This document shows positions 10,065 through 20,055 of a stretch of DNA of 64,000 nt, one piece after another. The first letter of the stretch is position 1. Every line of letters starts with the position of its first letter. The notes beneath the pieces are model-generated. The model had not been told where the DNA came from. It ran no database searches and saw only the letters and a program-made list of their open reading frames with translations. The stretch is from Bacteroidales bacterium (GTDB lineage Bacteria; Bacteroidota; Bacteroidia; Bacteroidales; UBA932): contig JAMPAT010000020.1 of NCBI GenBank assembly GCA_023667095.1, positions 1-64,000 on the forward strand. The letters are read 5' to 3'. Both the position numbers and the translations under genes were made by a program.

Positions 10065-11399
10065 CTATTCATACCTTGGTTTCTGGAACCATATGTCATG
10101 GATATTGAAACCTATCGAGAACATCACATATCTTTCACGGATCATGTCGCCCTGCAGCCTGCCCCTCTGCCCGAAGTCCACTCCGAGCGAAATTCCGTTA
10201 TATAGCCTGAACACCGGCAGCGTGACACCAAGTGTTATACCCATTGCATCTACGTTGCAGCCGTTATACTTATAATATTCACGGTCATAGTAGACACCGG
10301 CACGGTAGGCGCACTTCTTAAGGTAGTACCTTATGTCATTCCTGTTAGGGACAATCTCAAAACCTGCACGGAAAGACTGGTAGACAGATGTTGTGAATCC
10401 GTCTGTCCTGTACCCCAGTGCTTCTGAACTTCCCATATTGGTCTTTCTCCAGTCTGACCTGAGATAGTCGAACTCTACGCTCCATTTCTCGCCTCCCCGC
10501 AAAGAGACACCGACACCGATTTCATCCCCGAACTTGAGCCTCTCGGCATTGTTTACGACCTTGTGGGAAATTGTGTCGCGGATACTTGAAAGCTCAGCGT
10601 ATGTGTACTGGGTTGTCTGTCCCCTCATGTTTGTCCTGAGCCTGTAGGTCCCGCCTACCACAAGATGAAGGTTCCTCCCGAGCGGCTGGTCATACTGCAG
10701 TCCGAATTTTCCTGTCACCGCCCTGACAAGGATTGTGGATCCTGCGCTCTCGTCCCTGATTGAGCTGTCGGTAAAGTCAGTGGTGAAAGCCTTGTCCAGG
10801 GTTCCGAAATAGTACATCAGCTCAGCACCGACAGAAAGCCTTTTCCAGAATGTGGCTCCCGCCCCGACGAAAAGCTGGTAGACACTTCCCTCACCGTAAT
10901 AGTTGCTGCTGTAGTTTCCTGTATTGCCTATGATGTCCGGGTCTGTCCCGTAGCTCGAATAGTCATAGCCTACACTGCTGAACGGCGATATTCCTATCAT
11001 GAGCGCGGAAGAGCGGTACAGAGGGAATGCCATCACGAAGTCCGAGATATTGAAAGTATTGTTTCCAGACCTGTATTTCTGGCCGTCGAGATTCTGGGTG
11101 AATACCTTATTGTTCTCTGTCAGGCCGAAGTCTGCCATGAACGAACATGAATCAATTGCAGTTATTGCTGCCGGGTTCATGTAGTTTATGAATCTCCTGT
11201 TCCTTGCAGCTATTCCGACACCTCCCATGCTTTTGTTGAAGGCTGTCCCCTCCTTATGGAGGTCACCTATTCCAAATACAGTATATGGAGAATACGCGCC
11301 GTAGGCATTTCCAGTCTGTGCATTGGCTGCCGCACAGACCGTAAATGCAGCCAGGACGAAAACTGCTTTAATTATTCTTTCTGTTATATTCATCAGCAA
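10065..11399 (-). CDS. Outer-membrane beta-barrel protein of the coaX-lptC cluster
   Basis: 444 residues with a signal peptide (cleavage after ANAQ) and alternating hydrophobic strands typical of a FadL/PorV-like barrel. The N-terminus resembles that family (SPYTVFGIGDL, MGGVGIAARNRRFINYMNPAAITAID), and the last strand ends in aromatic-rich FSIGFNIHDIWFQKPRYE. The start overlaps the end of coaX by 32 bases in another frame; an ATG two codons later (11393) is also possible. Similar barrels sit next to coaX in Bacteroidales, but I know of no proven function. Confidence 0.82.
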   Translation of the reverse strand: MLMNITERIIKAVFVLAAFTVCAAANAQTGNAYGAYSPYTVFGIGDLHKEGTAFNKSMGGVGIAARNRRFINYMNPAAITAIDSCSFMADFGLTENNKVFTQNLDGQKYRSGNNTFNISDFVMAFPLYRSSALMIGISPFSSVGYDYSSYGTDPDIIGNTGNYSSNYYGEGSVYQLFVGAGATFWKRLSVGAELMYYFGTLDKAFTTDFTDSSIRDESAGSTILVRAVTGKFGLQYDQPLGRNLHLVVGGTYRLRTNMRGQTTQYTYAELSSIRDTISHKVVNNAERLKFGDEIGVGVSLRGGEKWSVEFDYLRSDWRKTNMGSSEALGYRTDGFTTSVYQSFRAGFEIVPNRNDIRYYLKKCAYRAGVYYDREYYKYNGCNVDAMGITLGVTLPVFRLYNGISLGVDFGQRGRLQGDMIRERYVMFSIGFNIHDIWFQKPRYE

Positions 11400-12093
11400 T
11401 TAAGGCTAAACCTATCAATACAAGGTTACAAACTACAAAGATGGAGTTTTTCATCTGTTTTGCAAAATAAATCGCATCACCACCGGTGAAAACAACGATA
11501 TTTTCCGGACGGGACGCAACATATCCCTCTATCTCAAACATCATCCCGCGTATTATCCCGGCCCCTATTGAAGAGACAATTGAGGTTCCGGCCTCTTCTA
11601 TTGTGTCAGGCGTGTCGACAAGCGGCAGCGATTTCGAGTACCGGTCTATTGACTTGAACCTTGTCCTGCATCCAGGGGATATGTTGCCGCCTGAATAACC
11701 TCCTTCCGTGTCAAGGAAATCAATGGTAAGGGTAGTACCGAAATCAAAGATAGTACAGCTCTTCCCGCCGAAAAGGTACCTGGATGCGACTATGGATGCT
11801 GCCCTGTCCGGGGCCAGATAGGCAGGGAGGCCATAGCCGGAGAGGACTTCCGTATGCCTCGAATCCATTATTACAATGTTCCTGCACTCCCCTGAAAGCA
11901 CATTCCTGTTATGATGGGACAGTTCCCTTGCCGTAGCTATGACCATGGTGTCAGGCTTCATCCTGGAAGTCAGGGAAAGTATGAAATCCATTATCCTCTC
12001 TCCCTGGTAGCGGAATGTCTTGCCCAGTGTCACACCGTCAGCCCATGCCGCCTTCAAGGCCGTATTGCCTATGTCAATTATGAGATTTGCCAA
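11368..12093 (-). CDS. coaX: Type III pantothenate kinase (CoaX)
   Basis: Cytosolic kinase for the first step of coenzyme A synthesis, phosphorylating pantothenate. The 241-residue ASKHA-fold protein begins LIIDIGNTALKAAW, with the phosphate-binding DxGNT motif. It continues with IFDFGTTLTIDFLDTEGGYSGGNISPG, which holds the adenosine and pantothenate loops. The type III enzyme is the usual form in Bacteroidota. It heads the minus-strand cluster and overlaps the following barrel gene by 32 bases, which suggests translational coupling. Confidence 0.94.
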   Translation of the reverse strand: MANLIIDIGNTALKAAWADGVTLGKTFRYQGERIMDFILSLTSRMKPDTMVIATARELSHHNRNVLSGECRNIVIMDSRHTEVLSGYGLPAYLAPDRAASIVASRYLFGGKSCTIFDFGTTLTIDFLDTEGGYSGGNISPGCRTRFKSIDRYSKSLPLVDTPDTIEEAGTSIVSSIGAGIIRGMMFEIEGYVASRPENIVVFTGGDAIYFAKQMKNSIFVVCNLVLIGLALIADEYNRKNN

Positions 12094-12130
12094 TTCCTAT
12101 ATATTTATTACAAGGTACAAAAGTACAAAT

Positions 12131-15100
12131 TTAACTCAATTTCTTCAAAACGGAATATGCCTTGGCGATGCTGTCTATCTTTCTGGCTATTATCCTGAGC
12201 TTGTCGTCAGCCTGTTTCAGCTCGAACAGGGAAGAGTTGGCATTTATCCTGTCAATGATTTCCTCGAACTGCCTTGAACGGTAGTATGATGAAAGCGGAT
12301 TGGATATGAAGAAGGCTATCATTACCCCGTTCTTGACAATAACCTTCTCAAACCCTAACTTCTCGGCAAGGTGCCTTATGCGCACAATGTCGAAAAGGCG
12401 CACCAGTTCCTCCGGGAATCTGCCGAAGCGGTCCTCAAGCCGGATCTTCATCTGCTCAAGTGCCCTGTCGTCTGCAGAAGAGTCAAGTTCCTTGTATATC
12501 CTTATCTTTTCCGCCGTTATATCTATATAGGTATCGGGAATGAGCGCAATCTGGTCAGTCTCGATGGTGCAGTCGGAGACGAATGTGTCATTGACATTCT
12601 TCGAAGTCATACCGGTCTCGACACCAAGCTCCTCCATTGCCTCTGCAAGAATCTTCTGGTATGTCTCAAATCCCATGTCGGAGATGAATCCGCTCTGCTC
12701 CGCCCCGAGCAGGTTGCCGGCTCCCCTGATGTCAAGGTCCTGCATCGCGATATTGAATCCGCTTCCAAGGTCGGAGAAAGACTCGATTGCCTTCAGCCTT
12801 CTCCTCGCATCCTCGGTTATGGAGACAAGAGGAGGGACTACAAGGTAGCAGAAAGACCTCCTGTTGGACCTTCCGACACGTCCGCGCAGCTGGTGAAGGT
12901 CGCTCAGGCCTATATTCTGCGCCTGGTTGATTATAATGGTGTTGGCATTGGGGACATCAAGCCCGTTCTCGATGATTGTCGTGCAGAGCAGCATGTCATA
13001 GTCACCGGCCATGAAGTCGAGAATCTTGTTTTCAAGCACCTTGGCCTCCATCTGTCCATGTGCAAGGCATATCTTCATGTCCGGAACCAGCCTCTGGAGG
13101 ATATCGTTTATGGCCGGCAGCTCCTCCACACGGTTGTGCACGAAGAACACCTGGCCGCCACGGTCAAGTTCATAGTTTATGATGCTGCGTATCTGGTCAT
13201 CGTCAAACAGCATTATCTCAGTCTGGACAGGGATACGGTTCGGCGGGGGAGTATTGATAATCGAAAGGTCCCTCGCGCCGAGGAGCGAGAACTGAAGGGT
13301 CCTCGGGATAGGTGTAGCTGTCAAGGTCAGGGTATCGACTGCAAGCTTCATCTGGCGCAGCTTCTCCTTTGCACTGACACCGAATTTCTGCTCCTCGTCG
13401 ATGATGAGCAGCCCGAGGTCGCGGAACACGAACTCCTTGCCAAGGATCTTGTGCGTACCAATCACTATGTCGAGAGAACCATTCCTGAGCCTTTCCTTTA
13501 TGCCGGATATTTCCTTTGCCGTCCTGAGGCGGCTCACATAGTCAATATTGCAAGGAAAATCCTTCAGACGGTGCATGAAGGTGTTGTAGTGCTGCAGGGC
13601 GAGGATTGTGGTAGGGACAAGGACAGCAACCTGCTTGCTGTCGGCGACAGCCTTGAATGCAGCGCGGATTGCAACTTCGGTCTTGCCGAAGCCGACATCT
13701 CCGCAGACAAGCCTGTCCATAGGGCACTCGTCCTCCATGTCGTGCTTCACTGCTGTTATCGCCTTTTCCTGGTCAGGTGTATCCTCATACATGAATGAAG
13801 ACTCCAGCTCCGTCTGGAGATATGAGTCAGGGGAGAAAGCGAATCCCTTCGCCGCCTTCCTCTTCGCATAGAGCTGTATGAGTTCCTTGGCTATGTCCTT
13901 GACCTTGGCCTTGGCACTTGTCTTCAGGTTTGACCATGTCTTCGAACCGAGCTTGTGTATCTTAGGAGGCTCCGAGTCCTTGGACCTGTACCTTGAAATC
14001 TTGTGCAGGGCATGGACAGACACAAACACTACATCGTTGTCCTTATATACAAGCTTCACAACCTCGTTGACTCGCCCCTTGTCATCCCTCATCTTGACCA
14101 GCCCTCCGAAGATTCCGACACCATGGTTGATATGCACTATGTAGTCACCTATGCAGAAAGATGCAAGGTCGTTTACCGTAAGCTGCTCGCTCTTCTCCAC
14201 AGTCCTTCTTATGCTCACCCTGTGGAAACGGTCAAAGATCTCGTGGTCCGAATAGCAGCAGACCTTCCCGTCATTGTCGACAAACCCGTTGTGGATGTTT
14301 ATCCCGGAACGGAATTCAGGAATAAGGCCGCCGTTGCGGGAAAGTATTGAGCGGAGCCTTTCGAGCTGGGATTCCTTCTCCCCGAAGATGACCACCCGGT
14401 AGCCGTTCTCGATCCTTTCCCTGATGTCCTCAGTAAGAAGGTCGAAATTCTTGTTGAAAACAGGCTGTGGAGCGATGCTGAACTTTACCGGTGCGCTGCC
14501 GGCACAGCCGAGCGGGATGTCAAGGAACACTTTCCTGAAACGGGCCATCCCGGCGAAGAATTCCCTCTGGCGGTACATGTCGGAGGAATCGAGCCAGACG
14601 GTGGCATCATCCGGAAGGATATCCGTAAGCGGAACCATTGCCACATCCTCTTCCTCCAGTTCACCGGAGACTATGTCCGGGTATATCTCTATGATGTCCA
14701 CCTTCTCGCGGGAGAGCTGTGTGTTGCAGTCGAACACATGCATGTCCTCTATTTCGTCACCGAAGAATGAAATTCGGAAGGGGTTGTTGAAAGAATAGGA
14801 GAATATGTCGACAATACCTCCACGGAGTGCGAACTGCCCAGGCTCAGATACAAAGTCCACTTTCTCGAACCCGTAACCGGCCAGGGCATCCCTCAGGGTG
14901 TCATGGCTGATTTCATCGCCTTTCCGCAGGCGGAGGAACTGTGTCTTCATGCTGCGCATATCAGGCACGTCCTGTCCGAGAGCCTCAGGATAGGTCACGA
15001 CCACAAGGGGGGCATCCTCCCATCCATGCTCTGAAATCTTGCCCAGGGCAGATGTCCTCTGGACCCTCAGTGTCGCCCTGTAGTTGCTCCTCTCAAGGTT

Positions 15101-15334
15101 CTTCCCAAGCTCCGGCAGAAAGAACACGCGGTCTCCCTCTACCAGGCCGTACAGGTCAGCAGCGCAGTACTCGGCGGAATCCCTGTCAGGCAGCACGACA
15201 AGGTGCATCCCCCTCTCCGCAACGGAAGACAGGACGAACCACCTGGCTGAAAGGAACAGTCCCGAGCAGTACACATCACTTGAGGAAGACAACGCCTCCT
15301 TGATAGCTTCAGATGATTTTGAACTTATTAACAT
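12131..15334 (-). CDS. mfd: Mfd transcription-repair coupling factor
   Basis: ATP-dependent translocase that removes RNA polymerase stalled at DNA lesions and recruits UvrA. The 1067 residues cover the UvrB-like N-terminal part, the RNA-polymerase-interacting domain (SFCIGDYIVHINHGVGIFGG), and the RecG-like helicase with Walker A in CGDVGFGKTE, Walker B/DEEQ box LLIIDEEQKFG and TATPIPRTLQFSLLGARD. The TRCF domain is at the C-terminus. The start ATG and next three codons (MLIS) fall inside a 283-bp repeat whose second copy carries the same ATG without the gene. It diverges from ruvB. Confidence 0.96.
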   Translation of the reverse strand: MLISSKSSEAIKEALSSSSDVYCSGLFLSARWFVLSSVAERGMHLVVLPDRDSAEYCAADLYGLVEGDRVFFLPELGKNLERSNYRATLRVQRTSALGKISEHGWEDAPLVVVTYPEALGQDVPDMRSMKTQFLRLRKGDEISHDTLRDALAGYGFEKVDFVSEPGQFALRGGIVDIFSYSFNNPFRISFFGDEIEDMHVFDCNTQLSREKVDIIEIYPDIVSGELEEEDVAMVPLTDILPDDATVWLDSSDMYRQREFFAGMARFRKVFLDIPLGCAGSAPVKFSIAPQPVFNKNFDLLTEDIRERIENGYRVVIFGEKESQLERLRSILSRNGGLIPEFRSGINIHNGFVDNDGKVCCYSDHEIFDRFHRVSIRRTVEKSEQLTVNDLASFCIGDYIVHINHGVGIFGGLVKMRDDKGRVNEVVKLVYKDNDVVFVSVHALHKISRYRSKDSEPPKIHKLGSKTWSNLKTSAKAKVKDIAKELIQLYAKRKAAKGFAFSPDSYLQTELESSFMYEDTPDQEKAITAVKHDMEDECPMDRLVCGDVGFGKTEVAIRAAFKAVADSKQVAVLVPTTILALQHYNTFMHRLKDFPCNIDYVSRLRTAKEISGIKERLRNGSLDIVIGTHKILGKEFVFRDLGLLIIDEEQKFGVSAKEKLRQMKLAVDTLTLTATPIPRTLQFSLLGARDLSIINTPPPNRIPVQTEIMLFDDDQIRSIINYELDRGGQVFFVHNRVEELPAINDILQRLVPDMKICLAHGQMEAKVLENKILDFMAGDYDMLLCTTIIENGLDVPNANTIIINQAQNIGLSDLHQLRGRVGRSNRRSFCYLVVPPLVSITEDARRRLKAIESFSDLGSGFNIAMQDLDIRGAGNLLGAEQSGFISDMGFETYQKILAEAMEELGVETGMTSKNVNDTFVSDCTIETDQIALIPDTYIDITAEKIRIYKELDSSADDRALEQMKIRLEDRFGRFPEELVRLFDIVRIRHLAEKLGFEKVIVKNGVMIAFFISNPLSSYYRSRQFEEIIDRINANSSLFELKQADDKLRIIARKIDSIAKAYSVLKKLS

Positions 15335-15605
15335 TTTATTGCAATTCTCTGTTGAAAACCCTTTGATAACCCTGTTTAAATCTTTTTAAAAGTAAATTAT
15401 AAGATGCCGTCAATCCGTATATACCAGGGACGGATCCGGCTGTGCAAACATTTTACAAAAAACTTATAAATCTGTTTACACAATGGTTTTCAACCATTTT
15501 TCGAAATTCCAAATAATTGATATACAGTAATGTATTCACGTTTTTCAACATATCCACAGAAATATAATATACAACAGGACTTATTAAAATATAAACTATA
15601 TTTGT
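15323..15605. repeat. 283-bp intergenic repeat, copy A (mfd-ruvB divergent region)
   Basis: The whole mfd-ruvB intergenic region aligns without gaps to the reverse complement of 54003-54285. Over the first 172 positions I count 144 identities (84%); the rest is less similar but keeps blocks such as TTGAT-TTACAGTA and ATATAATATACAACA at the same spacing. It is AT-rich and holds GTTGAAAACC (15351-15360), its inverse GGTTTTCAAC (15485-15494), TTTTCAAC near 15543, and ATATCCACA (15550-15558), one base from the DnaA box TTATCCACA. It covers the mfd start codon and the predicted ruvB promoter. Confidence 0.88.
15598..15605 (+). promoter_or_regulatory. Predicted -7 element of the ruvB promoter
   Basis: TATATTTG matches the Bacteroidota -7 consensus TAnnTTTG exactly. 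It touches the in-frame ATG at 15606, so that ATG would be at or upstream of the transcript start. This is the main reason to prefer the ATG at 15627 for ruvB. No good -33 TTTG was found at the right distance. Confidence 0.4.
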
Positions 15606-15626
15606 ATGTTTTTAAATTTGCTTGGC

Positions 15627-16646
15627 ATGGACGGAAAGTTCGACCCTCACCAGGCTGGGGGCAAAGATAAGGAATTCGACGGAATAATAAGGCCGCAGGG
15701 CCTGGTGGAGTTTACGGGGCAGGACAAGATCGTCGCCAACCTGAAGGTCTTCGTGCAGGCTGCGAAGATGAGGGGGGAGTCGCTTGACCATGTGCTTTTC
15801 CACGGTCCTCCTGGACTCGGCAAGACAACCCTTGCGCATATCATAGCGAACGAGCTCGGGGTAAACATGAAGGTTACATCCGGACCTATACTTGACAAGC
15901 CGGGCGACCTGGCCGGGCTGCTGACATCCCTGGAGGAGGGTGATGTGCTTTTCATTGACGAGATACACAGGCTATCTCCCGTGGTGGAGGAGTACCTGTA
16001 CTCTGCAATGGAGGATTTTGTCATAGACATAATGATAGACAAGGGACCGGGGGCACGTTCAGTGCGGATATCGCTCAATCCGTTCACGCTTGTCGGCGCG
16101 ACCACAAGGAGCGGCCTGCTGACATCTCCGCTCAGGGCCAGGTTCGGCATAAAGTGTGCGCTCGAGTACTATGACACGGATAACCTTGTGTATATAGTCA
16201 ACAGGAGCGCAGGCATACTCGGCATAGGGATAGAGGAGGATGCCGCATACGAGATTGCCCTGAGGAGCCGCGGTACGCCGCGTATCGCGAATGCCCTGCT
16301 GCGCAGGGTCAGGGATTTTGCACAGGTGGTGGGGAACGGCCATATCGACCTGAAGATTGCACGGTATGCGCTTGATGCCCTGAATATCGACAAGAGGGGG
16401 CTTGACGCCATTGACAACAAGATACTCCGGACAATAATAACGAAGTTCAAGGGAGGTCCGGTCGGGGCGAATACAATAGCGACAGCCGTGGGGGAGGAGC
16501 AAGGCACCCTGGAGGAGGTCTACGAGCCTTTCCTCATAAAGGAAGGGTTCATAGTAAGGACACCGAGGGGAAGGGAAGTGACTGCGCTTGCATACAGCCA
16601 TCTTGGGCTTGAAACGGGCGATACGGGTGAGAACCTGTTATTTTAA
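15627..16646 (+). CDS. ruvB: RuvB Holliday-junction branch-migration ATPase
   Basis: AAA+ motor that, with RuvA, drives branch migration of Holliday junctions. It contains Walker [11 protein letters not shown], Walker B FIDEIHRL, sensor segment [18 protein letters not shown] with the arginine finger region, and the C-terminal winged-helix end ([13 protein letters not shown]). I start it at ATG 15627 (MDGKFDP), which fits the family N-terminus. An in-frame ATG at 15606 lies on the predicted promoter. The stop is 58 bases before frdA. Confidence 0.95.
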   Translation: MDGKFDPHQAGGKDKEFDGIIRPQGLVEFTGQDKIVANLKVFVQAAKMRGESLDHVLFHGPPGLGKTTLAHIIANELGVNMKVTSGPILDKPGDLAGLLTSLEEGDVLFIDEIHRLSPVVEEYLYSAMEDFVIDIMIDKGPGARSVRISLNPFTLVGATTRSGLLTSPLRARFGIKCALEYYDTDNLVYIVNRSAGILGIGIEEDAAYEIALRSRGTPRIANALLRRVRDFAQVVGNGHIDLKIARYALDALNIDKRGLDAIDNKILRTIITKFKGGPVGANTIATAVGEEQGTLEEVYEPFLIKEGFIVRTPRGREVTALAYSHLGLETGDTGENLLF

Positions 16647-16704
16647 TTGGTCGTTTGCCTAAAATTGCTTAAAATTGTGCCGAAATTTCATTAAATGTAT
16701 AAAA

Positions 16705-18651
16705 ATGGCCGATAAATTAATTTCTAAGATTCCTGAGGGGCCTTTGTCAGAGAAATGGACAAAGCACAAATCTCAGATTCGCGTTGTCAGTCCCGGCAAC
16801 AAGAAGAAACTGGAGATCATCGTCATTGGAACCGGACTCGGTGGAGCGTCTGCAGCAGCTTCGCTGGGTGAACTCGGTTATAATGTAAAGGTGTTCTGCA
16901 TCAGCGATTCTCCACGCCGTGCCCACTCGATTGCAGCACAGGGTGGTATCAATGCAGCAAAGAACTACCAGAACGACAACGACTCGATCTACCGTCTTTT
17001 CTACGATACCATCAAGGGTGGTGACTACCGTAGCAGGGAAGCAAACGTATATCGTCTTGCCGAGGTAAGCAACAACATCATTGACCAGTGCGTTGCCCAG
17101 GGTGTTCCTTTCGCGAGGGAATACGGCGGACTTCTCGCCAACCGCTCCTTTGGAGGTGCGCAGGTTAGCCGTACCTTCTATGCCCGTGGCCAGACCGGAC
17201 AGCAGCTTCTCCTCGGAGCGTACGCTGCTCTCAACCGCCAGATTGCCGCAGGTACTGTAAAGAGCTATCCTCGCTACGAGATGCTGGAGCTTGTCCTTAT
17301 CAACGGAGAGGCAAAAGGTATCATCGCAAGGAATCTTGTTACAGGAGAAATTGAAAGATTCGGTGCACATGCAGTCGTAATCGCAACCGGAGGATATGGA
17401 AACACATACTTCCTTTCCACCAATGCGATGAACAGCAACGGTTCTGCAGCTTGGCAGTGCTACAAGAAGGGCGCATTCTTCGCAAACCCTTGTTTCGCGC
17501 AGATCCACCCTACATGTATTCCTGTACACGGTGAGCAGCAGTCAAAGCTGACCCTTATGTCTGAGTCGCTCCGTAATGACGGACGTATCTGGGTACCTAA
17601 GAAGAAAGAGGATGTGGAGAAGCTCCGCAAGCACCAGATAAAGCCTTCTGACATAGCAGAGGAGGACAGGGACTACTATCTTGAGCGCCGTTACCCTGCA
17701 TTCGGAAACCTCGTACCTCGTGACGTGGCTTCACGTGCTGCAAAGGAAAGGTGCGATGCCGGCTTCGGTGTGAACGAGACAGGACTTGCCGTGTTCCTTG
17801 ACTTCAAGACTGCAATAGAGAATCTCGGTGAGGCAAAGATCCGTGAAAGATACGGAAACCTCTTCCAGATGTACGAGAAGATTACAGCTACCAACCCATA
17901 CAAGGAGCCTATGATGATTTATCCGGCTATCCACTACACTATGGGAGGTATCTGGGTTGACTACAATCTCCAGACCACAATCCCTGGCCTGTATGCTATC
18001 GGAGAGGCTAACTTCTCTGACCATGGTGGAAACCGCCTTGGAGCATCTGCACTTATGCAGGGTCTTGCAGACGGATACTTCATTCTCCCTTACACAATCG
18101 GTGACTATCTTGCATCCAAGTTCAAGGAGCCTAAGACAGATGTCAACGCACCTGAGTTTGCAGAGGCAGAGAAAGCTGTCAAGGACAAGATCAACAAGCT
18201 TCTTAGCATCAAGGGCAAGGAATCTGTGGATTCACTCCACAAGAGACTTGGCCACATCATGTGGGAGTATGTAGGAATGGCACGTAACGAAGCCGGACTG
18301 AAGGAAGGGATAGAGAAAATCAAGGCACTGCGCAAGGAATTCTGGGAGAATGTCTATGTCGCAGGCGAGAACGGTGAATTCAACCAGGAGCTTGAGAAGG
18401 CTATCCGTCTTGCCGACTTCCTTGAAATCGGTGAGCTGATGGCACGTGACGCCCTTAACAGGAACGAGTCATGCGGAGGACACTTCCGTGAGGAGTACCA
18501 GACAGAGGACGGCGAGACCAAGCGTGATGACGAGAATTACATGTATGTCTCAGCCTGGGAGTACAAGGGAGCCGATGTTGAGCCTGAGCTTCACAAGGAG
18601 CCTCTCAAGTACGAGAATATCAAGATAGCTACCAGAAACTATAAAGACTAA
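16705..18651 (+). CDS. frdA: Fumarate reductase/succinate dehydrogenase flavoprotein subunit
   Basis: Catalytic flavoprotein for fumarate to succinate (or the reverse), with covalently bound FAD. Key features are the FAD motif [10 protein letters not shown], the [14 protein letters not shown] segment whose His carries FAD, the active-site segment HPTCIP, and the C-terminal FAD-binding [21 protein letters not shown]. About 648 residues from the ATG at 16705; an upstream in-frame start at 16675 adds ten unlikely residues. In Bacteroides the cytochrome b gene frdC precedes this gene. Here ruvB is 58 bases upstream and no membrane-anchor gene is visible in the window. Confidence 0.95.
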   Translation: MADKLISKIPEGPLSEKWTKHKSQIRVVSPGNKKKLEIIVIGTGLGGASAAASLGELGYNVKVFCISDSPRRAHSIAAQGGINAAKNYQNDNDSIYRLFYDTIKGGDYRSREANVYRLAEVSNNIIDQCVAQGVPFAREYGGLLANRSFGGAQVSRTFYARGQTGQQLLLGAYAALNRQIAAGTVKSYPRYEMLELVLINGEAKGIIARNLVTGEIERFGAHAVVIATGGYGNTYFLSTNAMNSNGSAAWQCYKKGAFFANPCFAQIHPTCIPVHGEQQSKLTLMSESLRNDGRIWVPKKKEDVEKLRKHQIKPSDIAEEDRDYYLERRYPAFGNLVPRDVASRAAKERCDAGFGVNETGLAVFLDFKTAIENLGEAKIRERYGNLFQMYEKITATNPYKEPMMIYPAIHYTMGGIWVDYNLQTTIPGLYAIGEANFSDHGGNRLGASALMQGLADGYFILPYTIGDYLASKFKEPKTDVNAPEFAEAEKAVKDKINKLLSIKGKESVDSLHKRLGHIMWEYVGMARNEAGLKEGIEKIKALRKEFWENVYVAGENGEFNQELEKAIRLADFLEIGELMARDALNRNESCGGHFREEYQTEDGETKRDDENYMYVSAWEYKGADVEPELHKEPLKYENIKIATRNYKD

Positions 18652-18656
18652 GCGAA

Positions 18657-19436
18657 ATGGATTTGACATTGAAAGTTTGGCGTCAGAAAAACGCCAAGGC
18701 AAAAGGACATTTTGAGACCTATAAGGTCAAGAACATATCCCCTGACAGCTCGTTCCTTGAGATGCTGGATATCCTTAACGAGCAGCTTATAGCTGAGGGT
18801 GCAGATCCAGTAGCTGTCGAGAAGGGATGCAAGAGCAGCGGTCCTGTATCATTTGACCATGACTGCCGCGAAGGTATCTGTGGTGCCTGCTCACTGTACA
18901 TCAACGGTAGGGCACACGGTCCGGACGATGAGGTTACGACCTGCCAGCTCCACATGCGCAAGTTCAAGGATGGCGATACTATCACCATCGAGCCGTGGAG
19001 AAGCAAGGGATTCCCTGTAATCAAGGATCTCGTTGTTGACCGCCAGGCATTTGACAAGATTCTCCAGGCCGGAGGATATGTGTCAGTGGGGACAGGCGGA
19101 ATTCCTGACGGAAACGCTATTCCTATCTCACACGAGAAGGCAGAGGAGAGCATGGACGGTGCAGCATGTATCGGCTGCGGTGCATGCGTGGCTACCTGCA
19201 AGAACGGTTCAGCAATGCTCTTCGTTGCTGCACGCGTAAGCTCGCTTGCACTTCTTCCTCAGGGTAAGGTTGAAGGAGCCAAGAGGGCAAAGGCAATGGT
19301 TGCAAAGATGGATGAACTCGGATTCGGTGCATGCACCAACACCCGTGCCTGCGAGATGGAGTGCCCTAAGCACATCACCGTTTCACATATAGCACGCCTT
19401 AACAGGGAGTATCTCTGCGCAAAGTTCCAGGACTAA
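18657..19436 (+). CDS. frdB: Fumarate reductase/succinate dehydrogenase iron-sulfur subunit
   Basis: Electron-transfer subunit linking the membrane quinol site to FrdA. The N-terminal plant-type ferredoxin domain has CREGICGAC and a downstream TTCQLH for the [2Fe-2S] cluster. The C-terminal domain has [11 protein letters not shown] for [4Fe-4S] and [12 protein letters not shown] for the remaining clusters. 259 residues, as usual. The start is 5 bases after the frdA stop, so the two are co-translated. A hairpin terminator follows, so the operon ends without a membrane-anchor gene. Confidence 0.95.
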   Translation: MDLTLKVWRQKNAKAKGHFETYKVKNISPDSSFLEMLDILNEQLIAEGADPVAVEKGCKSSGPVSFDHDCREGICGACSLYINGRAHGPDDEVTTCQLHMRKFKDGDTITIEPWRSKGFPVIKDLVVDRQAFDKILQAGGYVSVGTGGIPDGNAIPISHEKAEESMDGAACIGCGACVATCKNGSAMLFVAARVSSLALLPQGKVEGAKRAKAMVAKMDELGFGACTNTRACEMECPKHITVSHIARLNREYLCAKFQD

Positions 19437-19471
19437 TTTTTTTCATAATAGATTAGTAAAGTTCGAACATT

Positions 19472-19504
19472 GAGGAGGGGCCTGCGGGTTCCTCCTCTTA
19501 TTTT
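19472..19504 (+). terminator. Terminator after frdAB
   Basis: GAGGAGG (19472-19478) pairs with CCTCCTC (19491-19497) across a 12-base loop and is followed by TTATTTT. It lies 36 bases after the frdB stop. Confidence 0.75.
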
Positions 19505-19563
19505 CAGGTGGAAAATCCTGGAGAAATCCCGATATTTGCGGATGTATTGAAAATATTTATGAA

Positions 19564-20055
19564 ATGGAGGAAATAAGGCGATATAGGGTACTGTTTGTAT
19601 GTCTTGGCAACATCTGCCGCTCTCCGGCAGCCCAAGGCGTATTTGAAGCCATTCTGGCCCGTAACGGGGCGTCTGACAGGTTTGCCGTGGACTCGGCAGG
19701 GACATATTCCGGACATCAGGGGGAACTTCCTGACAGGAGGATGCGCAGGGCTGCAATGGAAAGGGGCTATGTGCTGACGCACCGCTCACGTCCGGTCTCA
19801 TCAATGGATTTCCTGGACTTTGACCTTGTCATTGCCATGGACGACAGCAACTACGAGGACTTGATGCATCTTGCACCGTCTGTTGAGGCCACACACAAGA
19901 TAAAGAGAATGGCCGGCTATCTGACCGACCATTCATATTCATATATCCCTGATCCATACTATATGGGGCAGGATGGCTTTGAACTTGTCCTCGACCTCTT
20001 AGAGGATGCCTGCGGCAACCTCTACCGGGAACTTACTGCAGAATCCATTCAATAG
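19564..20055 (+). CDS. Low-molecular-weight protein-tyrosine phosphatase
   Basis: Cytosolic phosphatase of the arsenate-reductase-like fold. The N-terminal P-loop CLGNICRS (C-x5-R-S) holds the nucleophilic Cys and phosphate-binding Arg, and the general-acid Asp lies in IPDPYYMG. 163 residues, a normal length. Family members act on tyrosine kinases of capsule export or on other phosphoproteins, but no such gene is nearby. The 3' end overlaps the 3' end of the GH89 gene by 23 bases, tail to tail. Confidence 0.92.
   Translation: MEEIRRYRVLFVCLGNICRSPAAQGVFEAILARNGASDRFAVDSAGTYSGHQGELPDRRMRRAAMERGYVLTHRSRPVSSMDFLDFDLVIAMDDSNYEDLMHLAPSVEATHKIKRMAGYLTDHSYSYIPDPYYMGQDGFELVLDLLEDACGNLYRELTAESIQ

Noticed and set aside
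12371..13798. 475-codon plus-strand open frame
   Set aside because: It is antisense to the helicase region of mfd, which has full motif support. It has no recognisable domain and follows from codon bias of the real gene.
15323..15605. Firm call of a chromosomal replication origin
   Set aside because: Only one near-match DnaA box was seen, no dnaA is nearby, and GC skew could not be computed. Kept as a hypothesis in the findings.
16747..17529. 260-codon minus-strand open frame
   Set aside because: Antisense to frdA in the FAD-binding part; no protein-like domain.
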